Origin: Agromyces subbeticus DSM 16689
GTDB lineage: Bacteria; Actinomycetota; Actinomycetes; Actinomycetales; Microbacteriaceae
DNA: 64,000 nt
Assembly: GCF_000421565.1 (NCBI RefSeq)
Contig: NZ_ATXG01000005.1
Coordinates: forward strand, 1-64,000
Reading direction: 5' to 3'
Both the position numbers and the translations under genes were made by a program. Shown here one piece after another: positions 42,755 to 50,358 of the stretch (within the stretch, counting starts at the first letter, position 1; each line of letters opens with the position of its first letter). The notes under the pieces were generated by a model, which made no database searches, had not been told where the DNA came from, and saw only the letters and a program-made list of their open reading frames with translations.

Positions 42755-43705
42755 GTGAGCGAATCGCAGGAGCACCCAGGCTGGACCCACGTCTACTCGG
42801 GCAAGGTGCGCGATCTCTACGTGCCCACCGCACTGCTCGTCGATGACGACAGCTGGACCGGCGACCCCCTGAGCCTCTCGCCCGTCGTGCTCGTGGTCGC
42901 GACCGACCGAGTGAGCGCCTACGACAGCGTTCTCTCCCCCGCGATCCCGGGCAAGGGCGCGATGCTCACGAGCCTCACGCGCTGGTGGTTCGACCAGCTG
43001 CCCGAGGTGCCGAACCACCTGGCGCAGCCGCTCGACGACCGCCTGCAGGCTCTCGACCTGCCTCCGGTCCCGGCCGAGTTCGCCGAGCGCGGCACGCTCT
43101 GCCACACGCTCGACATGTTCCCGATCGAGTGCGTCGTGCGCGGCTTCATCACCGGCGGCGGCTGGAAGGAGTACCAGCAGACGGGCGCGATCGGCGGCAT
43201 CCCGCTGCCCGAGGGGCTCTCGAACGGCGACCGGCTGCCCGAGCCCATCTACACGCCCGCGTGGAAGGCCCCCATGGGCGAGCACGACGTGAACGTGTCG
43301 TACGAGCGCACGGTCGAGCTCGTCGGCGAGGTCGTCGCCGCGCAGCTGCGCGAGCTCTCGCTCGAGATCTTCACTCGCGCCTCCGAGATCGCCGAGACCC
43401 GCGGCCTCGTGCTCGCCGACACGAAGTTCGAGTTCGGCGCCGACCGCGCGACCGGCATCGTGACGCTCGCCGACGAGGTGCTGACCTCCGACTCGTCGCG
43501 CTACTGGGATGCCGAGGCATACGCGACCGCGGCCACGCCCGAGCTGCGCATGGCGAGTTTCGACAAGCAGATCGTGCGCGACTGGCTCACCGCCAATTGG
43601 GATCAGGATGTCACCGAGGAGCCGCCGACGCTCCCCCACGAGATCGTCGAGCAGACAGCCGCGCGCTACCGCGAGCTGCTCGAGCGGTTGACGCTGCGCG
43701 CCTGA
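42755..43705 (+). CDS. purC: SAICAR synthetase
   Basis: The 316-residue enzyme joins aspartate to CAIR (step eight). Marks: HVYSGKVRDLY (ATP phosphate loop), VATDRVSAYDSVL, ECVVRGFITGGGWKEY, LADTKFEFG and VLTSDSSRYW. It is of the long monofunctional form. GTG 42755 is the predicted transcription start. It is followed after 44 bases by the VOC gene, which has its own operator-like site. Confidence 0.97.
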   Translation: MSESQEHPGWTHVYSGKVRDLYVPTALLVDDDSWTGDPLSLSPVVLVVATDRVSAYDSVLSPAIPGKGAMLTSLTRWWFDQLPEVPNHLAQPLDDRLQALDLPPVPAEFAERGTLCHTLDMFPIECVVRGFITGGGWKEYQQTGAIGGIPLPEGLSNGDRLPEPIYTPAWKAPMGEHDVNVSYERTVELVGEVVAAQLRELSLEIFTRASEIAETRGLVLADTKFEFGADRATGIVTLADEVLTSDSSRYWDAEAYATAATPELRMASFDKQIVRDWLTANWDQDVTEEPPTLPHEIVEQTAARYRELLERLTLRA

Positions 43706-43742
43706 GGCCTCCCGGAATACCGTCGCCGAGGCATCCGTTACT

Positions 43743-43764
43743 ATTAGTTGTGATTACAACCAAT
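43743..43764. promoter_or_regulatory. Operator-like palindrome over the VOC start
   Basis: ATTAGTTGT-GATT-ACAACCAAT (43743-43764): nine-base arms with one mismatch. The GTG start of the VOC gene is inside it. The TTGT-N-ACAA form is typical of MarR-family sites, but no MarR gene is present in the window. Confidence 0.65.
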
Positions 43765-44664
43765 GGCCAGCCCGCCGGCGCGGGACTGCTCGCCGCCGAT
43801 ACCGGCATGGGCGCGGTGACGCTGCGCGTCGGTGATCTCGACGCGATGATCCGCTACTACCGCGACGGCGTCACGCTCGACCTGCTGAGCCATGACGGGC
43901 CCGTCGCGGTGCTCGGCCGCGGCGCGACGCCGATCGTGATCCTCGAGCACGCGCCCGAGCTCAGGCACGCCTCGCCGCGCGACGCCGGCCTGTTCCACAC
44001 GGCGATCCTCTTCGACACCCGCGAGGCACTCGCGACCGCGATCTACTCCGTGGCCGCCAAGCACCCCGGCACCTTCACCGGCAGCGCCGACCATCTCGTG
44101 AGCGAGGCGTTCTACTTCACCGACCCCGAGGGCAACGGCGTCGAGCTCTACTTCGACCGCGACCGCTCGCAGTGGAGCTGGGTGCACGGCACCATCGAGA
44201 TGGGCACGCTCTACCTCGACCCGAACACCTACCTGCGCGAGCACCTCACCGAACGGGCAGCGGATGCCGCGGCATCCGTCACCGCCGACGCCACCTCCCG
44301 CCTCGGCGACGCCGTGGTCGGCCACGTGCACCTCTCGGTCGGCGACATCGCGAGCGCGCGCGAGTTCTACGTCGACCGGCTGGGTTTCGAGACGACGGCG
44401 AGCATGGGCGACCACGCGCTCTTCGTCTCGGCCGGCGGCTACCACCACCACATGGCGATGAACACGTGGAACAGCCGTGGCGCCGGCCGCCGGGGCCTCG
44501 CGCTCGGACTCGGCAAGGTCGAGATCGTGGTGCCGGGCGCCGACGACCTCGGCGCGCTCGGCGAGCGCATGGCGCACCACCGTGTGCCGACCCGCGACGA
44601 CGGTCGCACCCTCGCGTTCGACGACCCGTGGGCGAATCTCGTCGAAGTGCGCTCGGCCGGCTGA
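43750..44664 (+). CDS. VOC-family extradiol dioxygenase-like protein (CatE type)
   Basis: The 304-residue protein has two vicinal-oxygen-chelate modules. Candidate metal ligands: His in DAGLFHTAIL, Glu in NGVELYFDR (N-half), and His in VVGHVHLSVGD, His in YHHHMAMNTW, Glu in NLVEVRSAG (C-half), as in CatE catechol-2,3-dioxygenases. GTG 43750 is the only start before the first module apart from Met19; TACTAT lies five bases upstream. Its substrate (catechol or a quinol) is inferred from the family. The palindrome over its start suggests induction by a quinone-type signal. Confidence 0.8.
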   Translation: MITTNGQPAGAGLLAADTGMGAVTLRVGDLDAMIRYYRDGVTLDLLSHDGPVAVLGRGATPIVILEHAPELRHASPRDAGLFHTAILFDTREALATAIYSVAAKHPGTFTGSADHLVSEAFYFTDPEGNGVELYFDRDRSQWSWVHGTIEMGTLYLDPNTYLREHLTERAADAAASVTADATSRLGDAVVGHVHLSVGDIASAREFYVDRLGFETTASMGDHALFVSAGGYHHHMAMNTWNSRGAGRRGLALGLGKVEIVVPGADDLGALGERMAHHRVPTRDDGRTLAFDDPWANLVEVRSAG

Positions 44665-44731
44665 GTCACGACGACGTTCGCTGTTGCCGGCCGGCAAGCG
44701 CGCAGACGCAGACATTTGCGCTTCGACCATG

Positions 44732-44749
44732 AGTGAGTGTACAGTCACT
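44732..44749. promoter_or_regulatory. TetR operator A in the efflux cassette
   Basis: AGTGAGT-GTAC-AGTCACT (44732-44749), three bases before the tetR ATG; flanking bases extend the dyad to ATGAGTGA...TCACTCAT. The candidate -10 TACAGT (44740-44745) lies inside it, with a -35 TTGCGC 18 bp upstream. Confidence 0.82.
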
Positions 44750-44752
44750 CAT

Positions 44753-45364
44753 ATGGCAATCAAGCTCTCCACTGCAGAGGAACGGCGACCGCTCGTCATC
44801 GCCGCCGCGATCACCGCATTCGCCCGCACGGGCTACCGCGGCACCACGGTGGCCGACGTTGCGGCCGAGGCTCGCATCTCGTCGGCATACGTCTTCAAGC
44901 TCTTCCCGAGCAAGGAGCAGCTCTTCGTCGGCGCGCTCGACGCCTGCTACGACCGCGTGGTCGAGTCACTCGGCCACGGGGTGGAACACGCGACGAACCC
45001 CACCCCCGACGGCATCCTCGATTCGATGGGCGGCGCGTACGCCGAGCTCATCGCCGACCGCGACCTGCTGATGCTGCAGGTGCACGCGCAGTCGGCGGTC
45101 GAGGTGCCCGAGATCGGAGCCGCCCTCCGGCGCGGCTACCGGCGCGTGACGGAGTTCGCATCGACGAGGTCGGGCGCGACGGATGCCGCGGTGCAGCGGT
45201 TCATCGCCTTCGGCCAACTCTGCCACCTCGTAGCCACGCTCGGCATCGACGACTCCTCGGAGGCCTGGGCGGCCACGCTCGCCGCGGGCATTCGCCACCC
45301 CGACTTCACCGCGGCGGCGCCCGGCTCCGCGGCCGGCTCGAGTACCGGCGGCAACGCCGCGTGA
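44753..45364 (+). CDS. TetR-family regulator of the MFS cassette
   Basis: The 203-residue protein has a TetR helix-turn-helix (ITAFARTGYRGTTVADVAAEA, then ISSAYVFKLFPSKEQLFVGAL, quoted in parts) and a helical ligand domain. ATG 44753 comes directly after operator A, implying a leaderless, self-repressed transcript. It is followed by the 27-residue gene, and a second copy of the same operator precedes the 48-residue gene and the MFS gene. It therefore probably controls two transcripts of one efflux module. The ligand is likely a drug exported by the MFS pump. Confidence 0.9.
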   Translation: MAIKLSTAEERRPLVIAAAITAFARTGYRGTTVADVAAEARISSAYVFKLFPSKEQLFVGALDACYDRVVESLGHGVEHATNPTPDGILDSMGGAYAELIADRDLLMLQVHAQSAVEVPEIGAALRRGYRRVTEFASTRSGATDAAVQRFIAFGQLCHLVATLGIDDSSEAWAATLAAGIRHPDFTAAAPGSAAGSSTGGNAA

Positions 45365-45404
45365 ACCGACCGCCCGAACCCGTCACGCCGAAGGGAGGTG
45401 CTCC

Positions 45405-45488
45405 ATGAAGTCCGAACGCGTCATGCGCTGGGTCGCCCTGATCCCGCTCGTGCTCCTCGACCTCGCGATGTTCTCCGCCTGGTCGTAG
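45405..45488 (+). CDS. 27-residue single-helix membrane protein
   Basis: The gene reads MKSERVMRWVALIPLVLLD, then LAMFSAWS and stop. A strong AAGGGAGGTG ribosome binding site ends five bases before the ATG. One hydrophobic segment follows a basic N-terminus. It lies 40 bp after tetR and just before a hairpin. Its C-terminal two thirds align with those of the 48-residue protein downstream: (S/T)ERV-x-x-WVA...LAM-x-S-x-W. I know no family for it. Likely a small accessory membrane protein of the efflux cassette. Confidence 0.7.
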   Translation: MKSERVMRWVALIPLVLLDLAMFSAWS

Positions 45489-45505
45489 CCGCCGTCGCCG
45501 CCATC

Positions 45506-45530
45506 GCCCACGCGTCTCGTCGCCGTGGGC
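45506..45530. terminator. Hairpin after the 27-residue gene
   Basis: GCCCACG / CGTGGGC with an 11-nt loop, followed by AATTGTTCC. It probably ends the tetR transcript. Confidence 0.6.
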
Positions 45531-45547
45531 AATTGTTCCACCTCGAT

Positions 45548-45565
45548 AGTGACTGACTAGTCACT
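45548..45565. promoter_or_regulatory. TetR operator B in the efflux cassette
   Basis: AGTGACT-GACT-AGTCACT (45548-45565), 25 bp before the 48-residue gene. It matches operator A in both seven-base arms except for one base, with the same four-base spacer. Confidence 0.82.
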
Positions 45566-45590
45566 CATTACAAACGAATCGGAGTTTTCC

Positions 45591-45737
45591 ATGAACGACA
45601 CGAATCCCGCCACCGCCACCGCCACCGGCCCGACCGCAGCCAGCCCGGGCGGCCACTCGACCGAGCGAGTGCTCTGGTGGGTCGCCTTCGGAGTGCTCAC
45701 CTTCGCCGCACTGGCGATGCTCTCCCTCTGGAACTGA
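45591..45737 (+). CDS. 48-residue single-helix membrane protein
   Basis: The product has a Thr/Ala/Pro/Gly-rich N-terminal half (MNDTNPATATATGP...) and one membrane helix: STERVLWWVAFGVLTF, then AALAMLSLWN and stop. ERV, WVA and LAMxSxW are shared with the 27-residue protein encoded 100 bp upstream. A GGAG lies seven bases before the ATG. It sits between operator B and the MFS gene, with a 58-bp gap to the latter, so it is expected to be co-transcribed with the pump. Function unknown. Confidence 0.72.
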   Translation: MNDTNPATATATGPTAASPGGHSTERVLWWVAFGVLTFAALAMLSLWN

Positions 45738-45795
45738 TCTCCCCTCCCGACGGGTCTCCTCGGGGCATCCGTCATCGAATCGAAAGGACACTCCG

Positions 45796-47289
45796 ATGAA
45801 CACCACCCGCCTCTCCGAGGCCCGGTCGCAGCAGCTCGCTGCGACCGGCGCCGCGGCCCCGACCTCGCCCGACCGCACCCACCTGCGCTGGTGGGCCCTC
45901 GGCGCACTCGCACTCGCCCAGTTCCTCGTCGTGCTCGACGCCTCGATCGTGAACATCGCGATCCCGAGCCTCGGCACCGACCTCGGCCTCGACCAGGGCG
46001 CGCTCGCCTGGGTCATCACGGCCTACGTGCTGCCCTTCGGCAGCCTGCTGCTGCTCGGGGGCCGGCTCGCCGACCGATTCGGTCACCGCAAGGTCTTCCT
46101 CGTGGGCACCGTCGGCTTCGTCGCGGCCTCCGTCGCCGCCGGCCTCGCCCCTGACGGCACCTGGCTGCTGGCGTCACGGACCGTGCAGGGTGCATCCGCG
46201 GCCCTGCTCGCGCCCGCGTCGCTCGCACTCGTGACCCGACTCTTCACGACGTCGGCCGACCGCGCCAAGGCGCTCGGCATCTGGGGCGCCGTGGCGGGAA
46301 TCGGCAGTGCCGCAGGCGTGCTCGCGGGCGGACTGCTCACGGGCGCGTTCGGCTGGGAGGCGGTGTTCTTCGTGAACGCACCCATCGGCGCGATCGTGCT
46401 CGTCGCCGTTCCCTTCCTCGTGGCACGAGACCGACGCGGCGCCACGACGACCCTCGACCTGCCCGGTGCCGCAACCGTCACCGCCGGCCTCGTCGCGCTC
46501 GTCGCCGGCCTGTCGAACGCCGAGGCGCTCGGCTTCGGGCATCCGCTCGTCATCGCGCTGCTCGCAGCCGGCGCCGCCCTGCTCGCCGTGTTCGTCGCGA
46601 TCGAGCGCCGCACCACGATGCCGCTCGTACCGATGGAGCTCTTCCGTAATCGGGCGGTCACGGCGGGAAATGTCGTGATGCTGCTCGTCGGCGCCGCCAT
46701 GGTCGCACTGTTCTTCGCACTCTCCGTGTTCCTGCAGGAGCAGCTCGGCTTCGATGCGCTGGCCGCCGGCCTCTCGCAGCTCCCGCTCGCCGGGGCACTC
46801 GTCGTGATCGCCGGCATCGTGCCGCCCTTCGTCGCCCGATTCGGCATCCGCCCCGTGCTGACCGCCTCGCTGCTCGTGCTCACCGGCGGGCTCGCATGGC
46901 TCGCCGCAGCGCCGAGCGGCGCCGAGTTCGTCGTGCACGTGCTCGGCCCGAGCCTCGCCATCGGGGTCGGACTCGGTGGCGCCTTCGTCACGGCGACCCA
47001 GCTCGCGGTCGACGGGGTCGACGGCGGGGAGTCGGGCCTCGCGGGCGGCCTCGTGAACACGAGCCAGCAGATCGGCGGCGCGCTCGGGCTCGCGGTGCTC
47101 GGCGCCGTCAGCGGGGCGGTCTCGGCCGCGCTCGGTGAGAGCGGCGCGAGCGCCGAGGTCGTCGCGGCAGGAGGGTTCCGTGCGATCTTCGTGGGTGCTG
47201 GAGTCGCGGCGCTGCTCGCAGCGGTGGCCGTGGTGACGATTCGCCCGGCGGGCGCCCCCGGTGAGGCCCGCCTGCAGGGTCGCGCCTGA
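45796..47289 (+). CDS. DHA2-family MFS drug exporter (14 helices)
   Basis: The 497-residue transporter has about 14 hydrophobic segments. Family motifs: FLVVLDASIVNIAIPSL in helix 1 (DHA2 motif D1), GGRLADRFGHRK between helices 2 and 3 (motif A) and WGAVAGIGSAAGVLAGG in helix 5 (motif C, antiporter). ATG 45796 follows GAAAGGA. It is the likely pump of the TetR-controlled cassette and exports hydrophobic drugs by proton exchange. It ends at a long palindromic terminator. Confidence 0.92.
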   Translation: MNTTRLSEARSQQLAATGAAAPTSPDRTHLRWWALGALALAQFLVVLDASIVNIAIPSLGTDLGLDQGALAWVITAYVLPFGSLLLLGGRLADRFGHRKVFLVGTVGFVAASVAAGLAPDGTWLLASRTVQGASAALLAPASLALVTRLFTTSADRAKALGIWGAVAGIGSAAGVLAGGLLTGAFGWEAVFFVNAPIGAIVLVAVPFLVARDRRGATTTLDLPGAATVTAGLVALVAGLSNAEALGFGHPLVIALLAAGAALLAVFVAIERRTTMPLVPMELFRNRAVTAGNVVMLLVGAAMVALFFALSVFLQEQLGFDALAAGLSQLPLAGALVVIAGIVPPFVARFGIRPVLTASLLVLTGGLAWLAAAPSGAEFVVHVLGPSLAIGVGLGGAFVTATQLAVDGVDGGESGLAGGLVNTSQQIGGALGLAVLGAVSGAVSAALGESGASAEVVAAGGFRAIFVGAGVAALLAAVAVVTIRPAGAPGEARLQGRA

Positions 47290-47307
47290 CCAGCTGACCA
47301 CTCGCTC

Positions 47308-47360
47308 ACGTGACGCGAATCGACCTTCGAGCGGCCGCTCGGGGTCGATTCGCGTCACGT
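47308..47360. terminator. 53-bp nested palindromic terminator
   Basis: A perfect 18-bp stem (ACGTGACGCGAATCGACC and complement) encloses a loop that is itself a perfect CGAGCGGCCGCTCG palindrome. It lies between the convergent MFS and TetR genes. Confidence 0.8.
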
Positions 47361-47408
47361 CGCGTGCGGTCGGGCGCGGGGCAGGACAGCCGGGAGATCA
47401 CCGCGACG

Positions 47409-48059
47409 TCAGCGCGGCGCGGGCTTCGGCCCCTTCGCGTGCGACATGTCGTGGAACGCGGCGAAGGCCTGCGCCGGCGCCGGCATCGGCGTGGTGCCCG
47501 GCCGCGCCCGGAGCCCGTCGAGCACGATCGTGAGCTGGCGCCGCCAGAACGGCAGGTACTCGCGGCCGTACTGGCCGAGCGAGCCGAGCATGTCGACGAG
47601 GATGCCCAGATCGACCGCGGTGACGTCGTCGCGAAGGGCGCCCTCGGACTGCGCCCTCGCCACGAGGCCGTTGACGACCTCCTCGAACTCTGCGCCGGGG
47701 CGATACGAGGGATCGAGTTCGGCGACGCGACGCATCACGGCGGGCAGGAACGGCGATTCGGCCACCCAGGCGCCGAGCCGTTCGACGTAGAGCTCGACGG
47801 ATCGCCATGCCGTCTGGGCGCCGAGGATCTCGGGGGCGAGGTCGTGCAACTCGGCCACGGCAGCGTCGTAGATCTCTCGCACGAGCGCGTCGCGGTTCGC
47901 GAAATGGCGATAGACCGTGCCCGCTCCGACACCGGCACGGGCGGCGAGCTCGTCGAGCGGCGCGTCGATGCCGCGCTCCGCGAAGAGCTGCCGCGCCTCG
48001 TCGAGCAGGCGTGCATGATTCCGCCGCGCATCGCGGCGAGACGAGGTCGACGAGCTCAC
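47409..48059 (-). CDS. TetR-family regulator
   Basis: The 216-residue protein has a TetR helix-turn-helix (LLDEARQLFAERGIDAPLDE, then GVGAGTVYRHFANRDALVRE) and a TetR C-terminal domain of the type found in regulators next to oxidoreductases. GTG 48059 is six bases after TACAGT on the minus strand, so leaderless. It is divergent from kynA across 260 bp. No clear palindrome ties it to kynA, so its target is uncertain. Confidence 0.85.
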   Translation of the reverse strand: MSSSTSSRRDARRNHARLLDEARQLFAERGIDAPLDELAARAGVGAGTVYRHFANRDALVREIYDAAVAELHDLAPEILGAQTAWRSVELYVERLGAWVAESPFLPAVMRRVAELDPSYRPGAEFEEVVNGLVARAQSEGALRDDVTAVDLGILVDMLGSLGQYGREYLPFWRRQLTIVLDGLRARPGTTPMPAPAQAFAAFHDMSHAKGPKPAPR

Positions 48060-48065
48060 GCTTTC

Positions 48066-48071
48066 ACTGTA
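48066..48071 (-). promoter_or_regulatory. -10 element of leaderless tetR
   Basis: TACAGT on the minus strand (48071-48066), six bases before the GTG of the TetR gene. Confidence 0.55.
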
Positions 48072-48072
48072 C

Positions 48073-48155
48073 GCGCGCAGCTCGGGTATGATTCGGAGGG
48101 TCGTCTCCGTTTACCCGAGCGGGGTCGATTTCCCTCGGGGAGAGGGACACGCTGC
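48073..48155. other. Possible structured element between tetR and kynA
   Basis: GCTCGGGTA (48080-48088) pairs with TACCCGAGC (48112-48120) around an inner CGGAG/CTCCG. A second small hairpin TCCCT/AGGGA follows, and outer GCGCAG/CTGCGC can close the set. It matches no RNA family that I recognise and may simply be a DNA site or chance in a GC-rich gap. Confidence 0.3.
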
Positions 48156-48307
48156 GCGGCGGGCAACGAGCCGGTTCGTCCGGGACGGGGGCGCCCGCCG
48201 CGTCAGTGCAGCTGCCGTCGTCCCGCCGGCGCCATCTGCCTGCGCAGCGTCGACTCGTCCCGCTGGCCATCCGGCTCGCGAGCCACTGGCGGCCGATGCC
48301 GCGTGGC

Positions 48308-48313
48308 TAGGCT
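48308..48313 (+). promoter_or_regulatory. -10 element of leaderless kynA
   Basis: TAGGCT at 48308-48313, exactly six bases before the kynA GTG. Confidence 0.6.
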
Positions 48314-48319
48314 GGTGCC

Positions 48320-49213
48320 GTGACTCCTGAGCCAACCGAACCGGGCGACGACGCGATCGACGGCGTCGAAGCGAACACCCGCACGATCGAGGCATCCGTC
48401 GTCACCGACTTCAGCGATCGCATGAGCTACGGCGGCTACCTCGACCTGCCGACGCTGCTCCGCGCCCAGCGCCCGATCAGCCGGCCCGAGCACCACGACG
48501 AGCTGCTGTTCATCATCCAGCACCAGACCACCGAGCTCTGGCTGAAGCTCGTGCTGCACGAGCTCGAGACCGCCCGCGACCTGCTGCGCGCCGACGAGCT
48601 CGGCCGCGCGCTCAAGTGCATCGCCCGGGTGAAGCACATCCAGAAGACCCTCACCGAGCAGTGGTCGGTGCTCGCGACCCTCACCCCCACCGAGTACGGC
48701 CAGTTCCGCGGGGTGCTCGGCAACGCGAGCGGGTTCCAGTCGTACCAGTACCGCGCGGTCGAGTTCGTGCTCGGCAACAAGAACGCGAAGATGATGCAGG
48801 TCTTCGAATCGGATGCCGCGGCGAGCGTGATTCTGCGTCACGCGCTCGAGTCTCCGAGCCTGTACGACGAGTTCCTGCGCCTGCTCGCCCGCCGCGGCTA
48901 CCCGATCCCCGCGTCACTGCTGGAGCGCGATGTCACCCAGGCGTGGACGTTCGCGCCCGAGCTCGTGCCGGTCTTCGCAACGATCTACGCCGACACCTCC
49001 GAGCACTGGGCGGCCTACGAGACGTGCGAAGAGCTCGTCGACCTCGAAGACAACTTCCAGCTGTGGCGGTTCCGACACCTGAAGACGGTCGAGCGCATCA
49101 TCGGGTCGAAGACCGGCACGGGCGGTTCGAGTGGCGCGACCTTCCTGCGGCGCGCGCTCGACCTCACCTTCTTTCCCGAGCTCTACGCCGTGCGCACCGA
49201 GATCCCGGGTTGA
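48320..49213 (+). CDS. kynA: Tryptophan 2,3-dioxygenase
   Basis: The 297-residue haem enzyme opens the indole ring of tryptophan to N-formylkynurenine. Marks: MSYGGYLDLPTLL, HHDELLFIIQHQTTELW, GNASGFQSYQYR and the proximal-His segment LWRFRHLKTVERIIG followed by the substrate loop SKTGTGGSSG. GTG 48320 is set by the -10 at six bases. It heads a three-gene operon with the amidohydrolase and kynU. Haem supply may come from the nearby htaA-hmuTUV locus. Confidence 0.95.
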   Translation: MTPEPTEPGDDAIDGVEANTRTIEASVVTDFSDRMSYGGYLDLPTLLRAQRPISRPEHHDELLFIIQHQTTELWLKLVLHELETARDLLRADELGRALKCIARVKHIQKTLTEQWSVLATLTPTEYGQFRGVLGNASGFQSYQYRAVEFVLGNKNAKMMQVFESDAAASVILRHALESPSLYDEFLRLLARRGYPIPASLLERDVTQAWTFAPELVPVFATIYADTSEHWAAYETCEELVDLEDNFQLWRFRHLKTVERIIGSKTGTGGSSGATFLRRALDLTFFPELYAVRTEIPG

Positions 49214-49215
49214 CC

Positions 49216-50358
49216 ATGGCGCCGCCGCTCGACCTCGGACCGCTGGCTCGCCCCGTGCGCCGCTCGCTGAACGGCGAGCACCCGGGCGAGGTCGGCACGA
49301 TGCTGCCGCCGCTCATCGACCACCACGTGCACCTGATGATCATCGGGCCCGATGCGCTGCGCGACACGGCGATCGCCGGCGTCGTCGACCTCGGCGGCCC
49401 GCTCGACACGATCTCGGCGTACGCGCGGCGCAGCGGCGTGCCCCGGGTCGCGTTCGCCGGCAGCTTCCTCACGGCGCCGGGCGGCTACCCGGTCGGCCGC
49501 TCATGGGCCGCACCCGGAAGCGCCCGCGAGATCGCCGCCGATGCGGGTGACGGGCGCGCCGCCCTGCCGAGCTCGGTCGAGACTGCGGTCTCGGAGCAGC
49601 TCGCGTTCGGGGCATCCGTCATCAAGGTCGCACTCAACTCGGCGACGGGCCCGGTGTTCGACCGTGCAACGCTCGAGACCATCGTCGCGAGCGCGCACGC
49701 GCACGGGCTGCCGGTGGTCGCCCACGTCGAGGGCGAGGGGATGTCGCGGCTCGCGATCGACGCCGGCGTCGACGCCTTCGCGCACACGCCCTTCACCGAG
49801 CGCCTCGACGACGCGCTCGTCGCCAGCGCCGTCGCGGCGGGCCAGCGCTGGATCTCGACGCTCTTCGTCGCCGGCTACGGCGAGCCGACACCCGCGACCG
49901 CGATCGCGGTCGACAACCTGGCACGGTTCCGCGCGGCGGGCGGGCGGGTGCTCTACGGCACCGACCTCGGCAACGGCGAGCAACCGCTCGGCGTGAACCC
50001 GGCCGAACTCGAGCTGCTGGTCGACGCCGGCCTCGCGGCATCCGAGCTCATCGCCTCGATCACCGAGGTGTGGCCCGCCGCGGTCGCGACCGATCGCCAC
50101 GGCATCGCGACCTTCGTGCCGGGGCCGCCGCCCGTCTCGGTCGACGACGTGCCGCGCTGGCTCGCGACCGCGCGCGTCGTGGCGGTCGAAGACCTGGAGC
50201 CCTATGCCGGCCGGCCCGCCTCCGATCGAGCCGCCTCCGATCAGCCGGGCACCGCACCCGAACAGCCGGGCACCGCACCCGAACCGCCAGGCACCGCACC
50301 CGAACCGCCAGGCACCGCACCCGAACAGATCCGCACCGACCACCTGGAGCCCCAGTGA
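49216..50358 (+). CDS. Metal-dependent amidohydrolase, candidate formylkynurenine formamidase
   Basis: The 380-residue protein keeps every metal ligand of the amidohydrolase superfamily: HxH in LIDHHVHLM, a Lys in SVIKVALN that may be carboxylated, His in PVVAHVEG, His in DAFAHTPF and Asp in YGTDLGNG. It is flanked by kynA (two-base gap) and kynU (four-base overlap), so it occupies the step between them: hydrolysis of N-formylkynurenine, normally done by unrelated KynB. That assignment is inferred from position only. Near the C-terminus the protein ends in four degenerate PGTAPE(Q/P)P repeats, a disordered tail. Confidence 0.75.
   Translation: MAPPLDLGPLARPVRRSLNGEHPGEVGTMLPPLIDHHVHLMIIGPDALRDTAIAGVVDLGGPLDTISAYARRSGVPRVAFAGSFLTAPGGYPVGRSWAAPGSAREIAADAGDGRAALPSSVETAVSEQLAFGASVIKVALNSATGPVFDRATLETIVASAHAHGLPVVAHVEGEGMSRLAIDAGVDAFAHTPFTERLDDALVASAVAAGQRWISTLFVAGYGEPTPATAIAVDNLARFRAAGGRVLYGTDLGNGEQPLGVNPAELELLVDAGLAASELIASITEVWPAAVATDRHGIATFVPGPPPVSVDDVPRWLATARVVAVEDLEPYAGRPASDRAASDQPGTAPEQPGTAPEPPGTAPEPPGTAPEQIRTDHLEPQ
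50244..50328. repeat. 21-bp tandem repeat in the amidohydrolase gene
   Basis: Four copies of a 21-bp unit containing GGCACCGCACCCGAAC encode PGTAPE(Q/P) at the C-terminal tail. Being in frame, it can expand without breaking the gene. Confidence 0.8.

Noticed and set aside
48110-48150. tRNA-like T-arm (GGGGTCGATTTCCC)
   Set aside because: No matching acceptor, D or anticodon arm can be drawn around it.
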